Notes under the pieces: model-generated
Told to the model about the DNA's origin: nothing
The model's database searches: none
Seen by the model: only the letters and a program-made list of their open reading frames with translations
In this document: positions 1-7,198 of the stretch, piece after piece
How positions within the stretch are numbered: position 1 is the first letter of the stretch
Layout of the letters: each line of letters opens with the position of its first letter
Source: Bacillus horti
GTDB taxonomy: Bacteria; Bacillota; Bacilli; Caldalkalibacillales; JCM-10596
NCBI RefSeq assembly: GCF_030813115.1
Contig: NZ_JAUSTY010000007.1
Coordinates: 186,001-250,000 of the forward strand
Length of the DNA stretch: 64,000 nucleotides
Reading direction: 5' to 3'
Translations under genes and position numbers: made by a program

Positions 1-1
1 G

Positions 2-307
2 GTTATTACGCATAAATTTTATAAGTCAGATACATTAAGCCGTAAGCTGATGTACTCCGCAGATGTTCGGCTAGCTAGTTATTTACTATCCGTTTCCTTT
101 GATGAATCTGATGCACTTTTTGAAGGACAGCAGGAAGCGATCAGCTTAAAGGATGTAGCCAACCTAATCGGAATTAGCTACAGACATTTAAATCGAGTGA
201 TTCAACAGTTTTGTTCAAAGGGATTAATTGAACGGAAAAAGGGGTCCATTAAAGTGAAGGATCGGGAAGGCTTAAGAAGACTAGCCGATCAAAATATCTA
301 TGAGTAG
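2..307 (+). CDS. C-terminal part of a Crp/Fnr-family transcriptional regulator (YeiL-like), cut by the window edge
   Basis: The reading frame is open from base 2, upstream of the first internal ATG at 50, so this is the 3' end of a longer gene. The visible part holds a winged helix-turn-helix: the stretch from DVANLIGISYRHLNRVI to GLIERKKGSI has the form of the Crp/Fnr DNA-binding domain, with an SYRHLNRV recognition helix. The missing N-terminal part would be the cyclic-nucleotide-type sensor fold. It ends 30 bp before a YdcZ-like transporter gene, which it may control. The family call is fairly firm, the exact subfamily is not. Confidence 0.75.
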   Translation, partial: VITHKFYKSDTLSRKLMYSADVRLASYLLSVSFDESDALFEGQQEAISLKDVANLIGISYRHLNRVIQQFCSKGLIERKKGSIKVKDREGLRRLADQNIYE

Positions 308-337
308 TGCTGAATGGGCAGAATAGGGGAGTAACAG

Positions 338-805
338 ATGATTTTAGGTATACTACTAGGACTGATAGCGGGCTCATTAGTCGGTGTGCAAAATATTTTT
401 AACAGCAAGGTCAATGAACGAGCCAGTACATGGGCTACAACTACGCTGGTATTGGGCATGGGCTTTTTAGCATCGTTGACGATGGGTTTGATATTTGAAG
501 GGAAGCAACTATTTGAGCTAGCGAATATGCAGACGTGGTACTGGTTTAGTGGTTTAATTGGAGTTGGAGTGGTGACCTGTCTGGTTCAGGGAATAAGACG
601 TTTGGGAGCGACGTACGCTATTTTTATCATGCTAACCTCTCAGCTTATTTTCGCTGTGCTCTTTGATTCATTTGGTTTGTTTGGCCTAGAAAAGGTTCCA
701 TTTACGCTGAAACATTTCGTTGGAGTTCTTATTATCATTGCTGGTATCTTTGTATTTAAGTTGAATGGCAAAAAGGTAGGAAGTAAATCTGCGTTGAACC
801 AATAA
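338..805 (+). CDS. DMT-superfamily membrane transporter, YdcZ (DUF606) family
   Basis: A 155-residue hydrophobic protein with about five membrane segments, the usual size of YdcZ half-transporters. The N-terminus (GLIAGSLVGVQNIFNSKVN) fits the family, in which a conserved Asn/Gln-containing first helix is typical. It starts at ATG 338 behind GGGGAG and lies just downstream of the Crp-like regulator in the same direction. Substrate is unknown. A rho-independent terminator candidate follows at 824-866. Confidence 0.8.
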   Translation: MILGILLGLIAGSLVGVQNIFNSKVNERASTWATTTLVLGMGFLASLTMGLIFEGKQLFELANMQTWYWFSGLIGVGVVTCLVQGIRRLGATYAIFIMLTSQLIFAVLFDSFGLFGLEKVPFTLKHFVGVLIIIAGIFVFKLNGKKVGSKSALNQ

Positions 806-823
806 GAATTAATATGTGAATCA

Positions 824-866
824 TAAAAAGATGTGAAGGTATGAAAGTCCTTGATATCTTTTTTTA
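824..866 (+). terminator. Rho-independent terminator after the YdcZ-like gene
   Basis: AAAAGAT...ATCTTTT arms with an inner AAGG/CCTT pairing, followed by a run of T. It separates the transporter gene from the two-component system. Confidence 0.55.
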
Positions 867-941
867 TTTAAGGATTTTTTAATATTCCCCGTGTAGACTA
901 AATCGTAGCAGGTCTTCTTTAGTCATTTTTGACGGGTGTAA

Positions 942-963
942 AAGACTTAAAGTCTTATATAAT
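942..963 (+). promoter_or_regulatory. Palindromic operator next to a -10 box, upstream of the histidine kinase gene
   Basis: AAGACTT-A-AAGTCTT (942-956) is a perfect 7-1-7 inverted repeat. It directly abuts a TATAAT box (958-963). No good -35 lies at standard distance: TTGACG at 929-934 is 23 bp away. This suggests an activator- or repressor-dependent promoter for the two-component operon. Confidence 0.45.
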
Positions 964-990
964 GAACTAAAAATGTAGTGGGTGATAAAG

Positions 991-2070
991 TTGTCTATTA
1001 AAAAGCGGTTGATCTTATCAAATATAGGAATGATCATAATCCCAATCATGGCTGCCCTTTTACTAGAAATCATCTTGGGCTACATTATTTTTTTTATGCT
1101 GAGCGATATGTCTCAAGGAATGGAGATGTTCCTTAGCCTTCGATTAGTGGGTATGCTCCTTATTTTAGTAATAACGAACGGTTTACTGACGTACTTTGTA
1201 TCCAAAAGTATCATCAAGCCGATTACTGAGCTGTCAGAAGCGGCAAAGAGAATCAGTGAAGGAGATCTAAACTTTGAAATAAAATCGGTCAAGAAGGATG
1301 AACTTGGCCAGCTATCCAATACCTTTGATAGGATGCGTCAGAATCTAAAGGAAGCTAAAGAATGGCAAGCCAAATATGAACAAGAGCGGCTGGAGTTGAT
1401 CACCAGTATATCGCATGATTTAAAGACTCCCTTAACATCAATAAAGGGATATGTAAAAGGAATTCAGGATGGTGTAGCGAATACACCAGATAAATTAGAC
1501 CGGTACCTAGAAACAATTTATAAAAAGGCGGATGATCTGGATGGGTTAATTGAGAAGCTTTTTCTATATTCTAAATTTGAGATGGAACGTGTCCCTTTTC
1601 AGTTTGAGCCCGTTGATCTCTACACTTTTTTTGAGGATTTTGTAGAGGAATTACAGTTTAATCTTGAAGAGGAGTCGGGAACTGCTCTTTTACAAGCAAA
1701 TAAAGATGATTCCTATGTTGTCCAAGCGGATCGTGAGCAATTAAAACGAGTGGTCACCAATATTACACAAAACAGCATGAAGTATATGAAGAATGGATAT
1801 AAGCGCATTGAAGTTCAATTGAAAGCTGAACCGGATCAGGTTGTTGTGGGAATCGCAGACAATGGGAGTGGGATTCCTAAGGAGGATCTTCCTTTTATCT
1901 TTGATCGGTTTTATCGTACGGACACCTCAAGGAATTCAGCGACAGGTGGAAGTGGGCTCGGATTAGCGATTGTCAAAAAAATTATTGAGGAGTCAAGCGG
2001 TACCGTGTGGGTAGATAGCGAAGTAGGACAAGGAACTAAGATTAATTTTACATTGAAGAAGGTGACATAA
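991..2070 (+). CDS. HAMP-domain sensor histidine kinase
   Basis: Two membrane helices lie near the N-terminus with little sequence between them. A HAMP linker follows (about residues 65-115), then the phosphoacceptor motif SISHDLKTPLTSIKGY (His about residue 142) and an HATPase_c domain with N-box (ITQNSMKYM), DNGSGIP and GSGLGLAIVKK. The short extracytoplasmic loop suggests sensing at or in the membrane. A GTG at 982 is also possible; TTG 991 is preferred because AGTGGGTG sits 6 bases before it. The stop shares one base with the start of the response regulator gene, so the two are translationally coupled. Confidence 0.9.
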   Translation: MSIKKRLILSNIGMIIIPIMAALLLEIILGYIIFFMLSDMSQGMEMFLSLRLVGMLLILVITNGLLTYFVSKSIIKPITELSEAAKRISEGDLNFEIKSVKKDELGQLSNTFDRMRQNLKEAKEWQAKYEQERLELITSISHDLKTPLTSIKGYVKGIQDGVANTPDKLDRYLETIYKKADDLDGLIEKLFLYSKFEMERVPFQFEPVDLYTFFEDFVEELQFNLEEESGTALLQANKDDSYVVQADREQLKRVVTNITQNSMKYMKNGYKRIEVQLKAEPDQVVVGIADNGSGIPKEDLPFIFDRFYRTDTSRNSATGGSGLGLAIVKKIIEESSGTVWVDSEVGQGTKINFTLKKVT

Positions 2071-2765
2071 TGCCCAGAGTTTTAATTATTGAGGACGAAG
2101 TAAGCATTGCAGAATTAGAAAGGGATTACCTAGAGGTTCATGGCTTTGCTAGTGACATAGCTACCTCTGCAGAGGAAGGACTTAGTAAGGTTAAATCACA
2201 ATCCTATGATCTGATCCTCCTTGATATTATGCTTCCGGGAATGGATGGTCTTGAACTGTGTAAGCAGCTCAGAGAATCTTTAGATATGGATATCCCCATC
2301 CTTATGGTAACAGCACGCAAAGAGGATATTGATAAAATACGTGGCCTTGATCGAGGGGCAGATGATTATATAGTAAAGCCCTTTAATCCAAATGAGCTTG
2401 TAGCTAGGATTAAAGCCCATGTCTCAAGGTATGAACGATTAGTTCAGCGGGGTAAAGAAATAAATGTTATTCAGGTGGATGGACTTGTGATTGAACAGGA
2501 CTCAAGGCGGGTTTTGCTGCATGGAGAGGAAAAGACCTTTACCGCTAAGGAGTTTGATTTGTTAGCTTTTCTAGCTACACACCCAAATAGGGTTTTTAGT
2601 AAAGATCACCTTTTTGAGCGTATTTGGGGCTATGACTCAATGGGAGACCTAACAACAGTAACAGTGCATATTAGAAAAATTAGAGAAAAAATAGAGAGAA
2701 CTCCTTCTGCGCCAACGTTTATAGAGACGATTTGGGGTGTGGGATATCGCTTTAAGAAAAAGTGA
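2070..2765 (+). CDS. OmpR/PhoB-family response regulator
   Basis: A receiver domain with acidic pocket (IIEDE) and phosphoacceptor Asp at about residue 52 (LLDIMLPGMDG), conserved Thr (VTARKED) and Lys (VKPFNPNEL). A C-terminal winged helix ending in ETIWGVGYRFKKK follows. It is 231 residues, normal for the family. It is the partner of the upstream kinase by overlap of the genes. The palindrome at 942-956 is a candidate binding site if the operon is autoregulated. Target genes are not evident, though two small membrane protein genes converge on it. Confidence 0.93.
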   Translation: MPRVLIIEDEVSIAELERDYLEVHGFASDIATSAEEGLSKVKSQSYDLILLDIMLPGMDGLELCKQLRESLDMDIPILMVTARKEDIDKIRGLDRGADDYIVKPFNPNELVARIKAHVSRYERLVQRGKEINVIQVDGLVIEQDSRRVLLHGEEKTFTAKEFDLLAFLATHPNRVFSKDHLFERIWGYDSMGDLTTVTVHIRKIREKIERTPSAPTFIETIWGVGYRFKKK

Positions 2766-2771
2766 ATACAT

Positions 2772-2810
2772 AAAAAAGAAGTAGAGTGTTAGTCTCCACT
2801 TCTCTTTTTT
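2772..2810. terminator. Bidirectional terminator between the response regulator and a convergent small gene
   Basis: AGAAGTAGAG pairs with CTCCACTTCT (one mismatch), flanked by A-run and T-run, so it can work on both strands. The stop codon of the minus-strand gene lies in the loop. Confidence 0.7.
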
Positions 2811-2992
2811 CGTCCCGAGTCTATTAGAGGTAATAAACAAGCCAACAGGATTCCGCTAAAATAAGGGAAAAGCTTAAAAATCAGTGGTAATGCAGACATA
2901 TTGAACCCTAAAATAAACAGTGACCTTAATAGAAAGCTGCCTAAAAAATATCCAGCAATAAACCCTCCAACGGCCAACAGAACAGATTTCAT
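2789..2992 (-). CDS. Small membrane protein of unknown function
   Basis: A 67-residue protein with two hydrophobic helices (AVGGFIAGYFLGSFLL and the stretch around ILLACLLPLID) and a basic C-terminus (RKKRS). I do not recognise the family. It lies 16 bp downstream of a DUF6220-like gene on the same strand, so the two are probably one operon, and it converges on the response regulator gene. Confidence 0.55.
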   Translation of the reverse strand: MKSVLLAVGGFIAGYFLGSFLLRSLFILGFNMSALPLIFKLFPYFSGILLACLLPLIDSGRKKRSGD

Positions 2993-3008
2993 CGTATCAT
3001 CAACACCT

Positions 3009-3389
3009 TTACCGTTTATTTAACGCTAACGTTATGGAATGATAGACAGTTAATCCAGAAACGAGCGCTAACACTGTACCTAATACGGGATGAAGGGCTC
3101 CCATATACCCATGCAAAGCTCCTGCATTGGCTGTTACATACATGCAAATAGTTAAAACAAATAATGCTATGATGTAGAGGTAATCATTTGATCGTGCATG
3201 GCCTATAAAAGCAGTAAGCAGCATAAAAATGGGGACATTTAAACCGAATAGATGGACAAGGGACTGATGACTTCTCCAATATTGCCCTCCTTCAAAAATG
3301 GCCATACCTGCAAGAAAAAACTGGACCAAAACACAAAGAAAAAATAGAACCGCAAAAACAACATAGAGCCAACGACCTGTAGCTTTCAT
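3009..3389 (-). CDS. Four-helix membrane protein, DUF6220-like
   Basis: 126 residues with four predicted membrane helices. The N-terminal pattern (VQFFLAGMAIFEG...W..H...VHLFGL) with a conserved Trp/His pair, and the GALHPVLG motif near the third-fourth helix, resemble the DUF6220 family of uncharacterised integral membrane proteins. The start has a good AGGAG site (AAAGGAGAACGAAG before ATG). It is followed by a second small membrane protein. Function unknown. Confidence 0.65.
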   Translation of the reverse strand: MKATGRWLYVVFAVLFFLCVLVQFFLAGMAIFEGGQYWRSHQSLVHLFGLNVPIFMLLTAFIGHARSNDYLYIIALFVLTICMYVTANAGALHGYMGALHPVLGTVLALVSGLTVYHSITLALNKR

Positions 3390-3570
3390 CTTCGTTCTCC
3401 TTTCTACTAGCTACACTCATCATAAGGGGAATAAATAAACCAATTCTTATAAAAGTATTAAATAATTCTTAAGTATAATCAAAAGTAGCTGGAGTGTTGA
3501 AGACATCGGATGGGGAGGTTCCGATTTCGCAAGGCTCTCAAGGTGAGGCTAGATTTTATTAATTTGTATT

Positions 3571-3587
3571 GTTATAATGTATATAAC
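3571..3587. promoter_or_regulatory. Inverted repeat overlapping a -10 box, candidate operator of the toxin-antitoxin operon
   Basis: GTTATA-ATGTA-TATAAC is a perfect 6-5-6 repeat 38 bp before the antitoxin start and overlaps a TATAAT (3573-3578). AbrB/MazE-type antitoxins usually bind such sites to repress their own operon. Confidence 0.45.
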
Positions 3588-3624
3588 GATAATAATCAAC
3601 ATATAATATGGAGGAGTATATCAA

Positions 3625-3882
3625 ATGGCGGTGAAAAATATGGAAAGAAAAATAACGAAAATTGGACGCAGTATTGGTGTCACCTTTCCATTAGATATGT
3701 TAAAAGCGGCAGGGCTAAAGCCTGGGGATATCGTTTCAATTGAACAAAAAGGTGAAGAAATCATTTTGCGAAAAAGCCGTAAAATTGAATTACCGGAAGG
3801 TATTGATCAAGACTTTTTTGATCTATTCGAAGAAACTTATCAGGAGTACGAAGAAACGATTAAAGGATTAGTCGATCGATAA
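3625..3882 (+). CDS. AbrB/MazE-type antitoxin of a Doc toxin
   Basis: 85 residues. The N-terminal half is a swapped-hairpin AbrB domain (ITKIGRSIGVTFPLDMLKAAGLKPGD...IILRK). The C-terminal half is acidic and helical, the usual part that neutralises the toxin. AGGAG precedes the ATG. Its stop overlaps the start of the Doc gene (TAATG), the normal arrangement for a toxin-antitoxin pair. Doc is best known with Phd antitoxins; an AbrB partner is a known variant. Confidence 0.85.
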   Translation: MAVKNMERKITKIGRSIGVTFPLDMLKAAGLKPGDIVSIEQKGEEIILRKSRKIELPEGIDQDFFDLFEETYQEYEETIKGLVDR

Positions 3883-4280
3883 TGAGATATTTAACGGAAA
3901 AAGAAGTGATTGTCATCAACCAACTCATCATTATGAAATCAAGCCCATCTGAACAAATAGGTATTAAAGATGCAAAATTATTGAATTCTGCAATCCATCG
4001 GCCACAACAATCCGTTTTCGGTGAAGATGCATACCACTCAATATATGAAAAAGCAGCGGCTTTGTTTCAGTCACTAGCAATGAATCACCCATTTCACAAC
4101 GCTAATAAAAGAACAGCTTTTATGTCCTTGAACATCTTTCTAAAGAAAAACAGATTTGATTTCGTAATGGACACTAAACAAGCAGAAGACTTCACGGTTG
4201 ATCTCGTCAATAAAAAATATTCATTTGAAGAAATTGCATCCATTATCGAACAGCATGCGGTGCATAGAAATGATCATTGA
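3882..4280 (+). CDS. Death-on-curing (Doc/Fic-fold) toxin
   Basis: 132 residues, the normal Doc length. It carries the Fic core motif as HPFHNANKRT (His69 to Thr78): catalytic His is kept and the NKRT ending is the Doc form rather than the NGRxxR of AMP-transferring Fic proteins. Doc enzymes phosphorylate elongation factor Tu and stop translation. It overlaps the antitoxin gene by one base. It looks intact. A chromosomal pair without other mobile genes around it. Confidence 0.88.
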   Translation: MRYLTEKEVIVINQLIIMKSSPSEQIGIKDAKLLNSAIHRPQQSVFGEDAYHSIYEKAAALFQSLAMNHPFHNANKRTAFMSLNIFLKKNRFDFVMDTKQAEDFTVDLVNKKYSFEEIASIIEQHAVHRNDH

Positions 4281-4403
4281 AAAGTGGAGATGAAACCTGT
4301 AATTATTGAGCCACTAGAAAGAGTAGAGGTTTCTACTATGTCCACTCTTTGAAAAAATTCAAATTGAGAATTCAACTTGACTCAATCCCTCGTATAGGAT
4401 AAG

Positions 4404-4432
4404 TTGACGCGTGTCCCCTTTTAGAATAGAAT
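4404..4432 (+). promoter_or_regulatory. Promoter of the ABC-F leader transcript
   Basis: TTGACG (4404-4409), 17-bp spacer, TAGAAT (4427-4432). It would start RNA near 4439, about 350 bases before the ABC-F start codon. Confidence 0.6.
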
Positions 4433-4461
4433 AATGACAATATGTAAAGGAGGTGGGATAG

Positions 4462-4581
4462 ATGAATCGACCTAGTACAGGCATGACGTATATTCAAGAA
4501 CATTTATGGATTAGTCATGCTATTTTTTCTATTGCATGTGCACAACGGGATACGTATGCCCTTTTTACCACATGTGAATAG
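4462..4581 (+). CDS. Candidate 39-residue leader peptide of the ABC-F gene
   Basis: A short open frame with a near-perfect ribosome site (AAAGGAGG, 8 bases before ATG 4462). It begins MNRPSTGMTYIQEH and ends FTTCE. It resembles nothing I know, but sits between the promoter and a terminator hairpin ahead of an ABC-F gene, where antibiotic-resistance ABC-F genes often have an upstream peptide whose stalled translation opens an attenuator. Function is inferred from position and ribosome site only. Confidence 0.5.
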   Translation: MNRPSTGMTYIQEHLWISHAIFSIACAQRDTYALFTTCE

Positions 4582-4631
4582 AAAAAATCTAGGAAGAGAC
4601 AGCTACCCACCTAATCGGAAAGAAATGTTCA

Positions 4632-4666
4632 AAGACGGTAGAGGAGATATCTCTGTCGTCTTTTTG
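4632..4666 (+). terminator. Attenuator terminator in the ABC-F leader
   Basis: AAGACGGTAGAG pairs with CTCTGTCGTCTT around a GAGATATCTC core, followed by TTTTTG. It lies 50 bases after the leader peptide stop and 120 bases before the ABC-F gene, so full-length message needs read-through. Confidence 0.65.
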
Positions 4667-4707
4667 TTGTACTATCAGGAATTTACAAGGTTAGAGGTAG
4701 ATAGTAT

Positions 4708-4758
4708 AAGAAAAACTAAGGCTTTCGCCAGAACTTGGCGATAAGCCAAGTTTTTCTA
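4708..4758 (+). repeat. Palindromic repeat with alternative hairpins, copy 1 (second copy at 62768-62817)
   Basis: Two mutually exclusive hairpins share bases: TCGCCA/TGGCGA (4725-4741, extendable by GGCT/AGCC) and AACTTGGC/GCCAAGTT (4732-4752) followed by a T-run. About 90 percent of the unit recurs in inverted orientation at 62768-62817. It is therefore a dispersed element, which here lies directly in the leader of the ABC-F gene and can act as a second terminator. Confidence 0.7.
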
Positions 4759-4788
4759 GTCTCCTTCTTAATTGGAGGAAGAGAAAAA

Positions 4789-6426
4789 ATGATGGTTATT
4801 AGTATACAGAAGGCAACATGTATGTACGGAGCAAACACGATTTTTACTCAGCTCAGCTGTGACATAAAGCAAGGTGAGAGAATTGGGATCATTGGTAGGA
4901 ATGGAGAAGGGAAGACAACCCTTTTGAAGCTGATGGCTAGTCAGACGGAAGCGCATGAAGGACAGGTGCTGAAGAAGAAAGGACTTTCAGTAGGGATATT
5001 AGAGCAAATCCCAAATGTGTCAGAGAATCAGAAGGTCAAACAAATCCTTATTCAAGTGTTTGAGGATGTTTGGGCTATTAAGCAGAGAATGGCTGAGATT
5101 GAGCTACGATTAGCACAGCCAGTCAACGATTCTGCTTTACAGAAGGATCTAGAAAGATACGGAGAGCTTCAGGAGCTTTTTGAACAAAAAAATGGCTATG
5201 AGGTCGATTCACAGATCGCTCATATTACAAATGGCTTACAAATCGTTGCCCTTCTAGAAAAGCAATGGGGTCAGCTTAGTGGTGGAGAACGTACGAAGGT
5301 CGGATTGGCTCAAATTTTATTAAAATCCCCTGACTTTCTATTGCTCGATGAGCCGACCAACCATTTGGATTTATCTAGTATAGAATGGCTTGCCAGCTTT
5401 GTTCAGAGTTATAAAGGGACGATAGCGGTTGTGTCCCATGATCGTTATTTTTTAGATGAGGTGGTTACGGGAATTTTCGAATTAGATCAGGGAGAGCTGC
5501 ATGTCTACCATACGAATTACACGGGATATGTGCGGGAGCGAGAAGAGCGACTTGTACGTGAATTTCAGCAGTTTCAGGACCAGCAGAAAAAGATCAAAAA
5601 GATGAAGGAGGCCATCAAGCGTTTAAAGGATTGGGCCAATCGTTCAAACCCTCCGAGTGCAGGGCTACATCGACGAGCTAAAAATATGGAGAGGGCGTTA
5701 CATCGAATTGAGGTGCTCAAAAAGCCAGTGCTGGAGCAAAAGCAAATGGGTCTGAGCTTTCAGCTAGACCAGCGTAGTGGAGAGGACGTTTTTGTACTGG
5801 ACAATATCTGTAAAAGGTATGGAGAAAAAGAGCTACTGAAGCAAGCCTCTATGCATATTCGCTTTGGTGAGCGGATAGCGATTGTAGGAGACAATGGGAG
5901 TGGAAAAACGACATTGTTAAAAATGCTTTTAGGTGCTGAATCCCCTGATAGTGGATTCCTCAAACAGGGTAGCAGCTTATCTGTAGGCTATTTATCTCAG
6001 CACGCTCAGGAGATGAATCCCAAGCGAACGTTAATCGAGGAATTTAGAGATCAGGTTCCCGTTACAGAAGGAGAGGCAAGGGGGATTTTAGCTCAATTCC
6101 TGTTCTATGGTCATATGGTGTTTCAAAAGGTTCACGCTCTTAGCGGAGGTGAGCGTATGCGCCTAAGGTGGGCGCAGCTTGTTTACCAAAATCACAATGT
6201 GCTTATTCTTGACGAACCAACGAACCATTTGGATATAGATTCAAAGGAAGTTCTCGAAGAAGCGCTCAGTCGCTACAAGGGCACAGTTATCGCCGTGTCT
6301 CACGATCGTTACTTCCTTGACCGCTTTTTCCCTGTAACGTACTGGATCTCAGATCAGCAGCTTACCCGCTATGAAGGGAACTATTCCTTTGCCAAGGAGA
6401 AGAGAAAAGCTCAGGAAAAAGATTAA
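4789..6426 (+). CDS. ABC-F family ATPase, ribosome-protection-like
   Basis: 545 residues with two ABC domains and no membrane segment. Domain 1 has Walker A GRNGEGKTT (36-44), signature LSGGER (163-168) and LLLDEPTNHLD (184-194). A long basic linker (about 245-320) with KKIKKMKEAIKRLKDW follows, then domain 2 with Walker A GDNGSGKTT (367-375). Such proteins bind the ribosomal E site and, in resistance members, displace antibiotics from the exit tunnel or peptidyl-transferase centre. The attenuated leader supports a drug-induced resistance role, but the subfamily (VmlR-, Lsa-, Msr-like) is unresolved. A TTG at 4735 lies within a hairpin; ATG 4789 has GGAGG and is preferred. Confidence 0.85.
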   Translation: MMVISIQKATCMYGANTIFTQLSCDIKQGERIGIIGRNGEGKTTLLKLMASQTEAHEGQVLKKKGLSVGILEQIPNVSENQKVKQILIQVFEDVWAIKQRMAEIELRLAQPVNDSALQKDLERYGELQELFEQKNGYEVDSQIAHITNGLQIVALLEKQWGQLSGGERTKVGLAQILLKSPDFLLLDEPTNHLDLSSIEWLASFVQSYKGTIAVVSHDRYFLDEVVTGIFELDQGELHVYHTNYTGYVREREERLVREFQQFQDQQKKIKKMKEAIKRLKDWANRSNPPSAGLHRRAKNMERALHRIEVLKKPVLEQKQMGLSFQLDQRSGEDVFVLDNICKRYGEKELLKQASMHIRFGERIAIVGDNGSGKTTLLKMLLGAESPDSGFLKQGSSLSVGYLSQHAQEMNPKRTLIEEFRDQVPVTEGEARGILAQFLFYGHMVFQKVHALSGGERMRLRWAQLVYQNHNVLILDEPTNHLDIDSKEVLEEALSRYKGTVIAVSHDRYFLDRFFPVTYWISDQQLTRYEGNYSFAKEKRKAQEKD

Positions 6427-6504
6427 ACTTATGTGACGGATGGATATACAACAATGCCTTTATAATATTTTAAGAATAAACCAAACTTGATTAAAGCTTA
6501 GCAC

Positions 6505-6532
6505 TTGCATGAAACTGATAAAATTATAGAGT
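6505..6532 (+). promoter_or_regulatory. Possible promoter of the VOC-protein gene
   Basis: TTGCAT (6505-6510), 16-bp spacer, TAGAGT (6527-6532). Boxes are only fair matches. Confidence 0.3.
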
Positions 6533-6625
6533 AAGGAATGAAGTTAAGCTTTTAGGCATTTCGCTTTGTAATTGATAAGAAGAGGCTTAGCTTTTCGCTG
6601 TGAAAAGTAGAAAGGGAGGATTTGT

Positions 6626-6964
6626 ATGAAACTAAATCACCTTAATCTAACGGTAACGGACGTTACAGCAGCTCGTGAGTTCTTGGAGAAATATTTTGAC
6701 CTGACATGCCAAGGGACACGGGGAAATGGATTTGCAGCCCTATTTGACGATGATGGTTTTGTGCTTACTTTAATGAGCGGAAGTCCTATTCAATATCCAC
6801 AGACCTTTCATATTGGGTTTGTTCAAGAAAGTGAGGAGCATGTCAATACCCTTAATCAACGTCTGAAACAGGACGGATTCGATGTTGAACCGCCAATGAG
6901 GGCACATGGCTGGACGTTTTATGTAGAAGCACCTGGGGGCTTTACGGTGGAGGTATTAGCTTAA
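6626..6964 (+). CDS. VOC-family (glyoxalase/bleomycin-resistance fold) protein
   Basis: 112 residues with a single glyoxalase-type domain: LNHLNLTVTDVTAAREFLEKYF at the start, FHIGF in the middle and GWTFYVEAPGGFTVEVLA at the end, where the family puts its metal-binding His and Glu. It may be a dioxygenase-like enzyme or a drug-binding protein; nothing decides between these. It starts at ATG 6626 behind GGGAGG and stands alone between the ABC-F gene and a strong terminator. Confidence 0.75.
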   Translation: MKLNHLNLTVTDVTAAREFLEKYFDLTCQGTRGNGFAALFDDDGFVLTLMSGSPIQYPQTFHIGFVQESEEHVNTLNQRLKQDGFDVEPPMRAHGWTFYVEAPGGFTVEVLA

Positions 6965-6983
6965 GAGATGACCCACGGAATTG

Positions 6984-7021
6984 AAAGGCTGAACAGTTGG
7001 GACACTGCTGTTCAGCCTTTT
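6984..7021 (+). terminator. Strong terminator after the VOC gene
   Basis: AAAGGCTGAACAG and CTGTTCAGCCTTT form a perfect 13-bp stem with an 11-base loop, followed by T. Confidence 0.85.
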
Positions 7022-7123
7022 GTCTTTGATGTTTCTTTATACTGTTTTTTATGTTCTTGTTACTACATTTCTTCATGCATTTACTTTTCTTCTGTCTACC
7101 TAATTAAGGTATTGGCATTTTTA

Positions 7124-7152
7124 TTGGATTTGAACAAAAAGTGAATTACAAT
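7124..7152 (+). promoter_or_regulatory. Promoter of the Bcr-type exporter gene
   Basis: TTGGAT (7124-7129), 17-bp spacer, TACAAT (7147-7152), 46 bp before the start codon. Confidence 0.5.
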
Positions 7153-7198
7153 GGGTAGATATATTCATTAGTCATAAGTATGAAAGGTTGTTTGCAAA

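Noticed and set aside
3510-3743. 77-codon plus-strand frame before the antitoxin gene
   Set aside because: It overlaps the AbrB antitoxin in another frame, has no ribosome site and covers the operator region.
4281-4403. AAAGAGT...ACTCTTT as terminator of the Doc gene
   Set aside because: No T-run follows (GAAAAAA), so it is not a convincing terminator.
4517-4744. 75-codon frame in the ABC-F leader
   Set aside because: It lacks a ribosome site and runs through the attenuator hairpins; the 39-codon frame at 4462 with AAAGGAGG is the better candidate.
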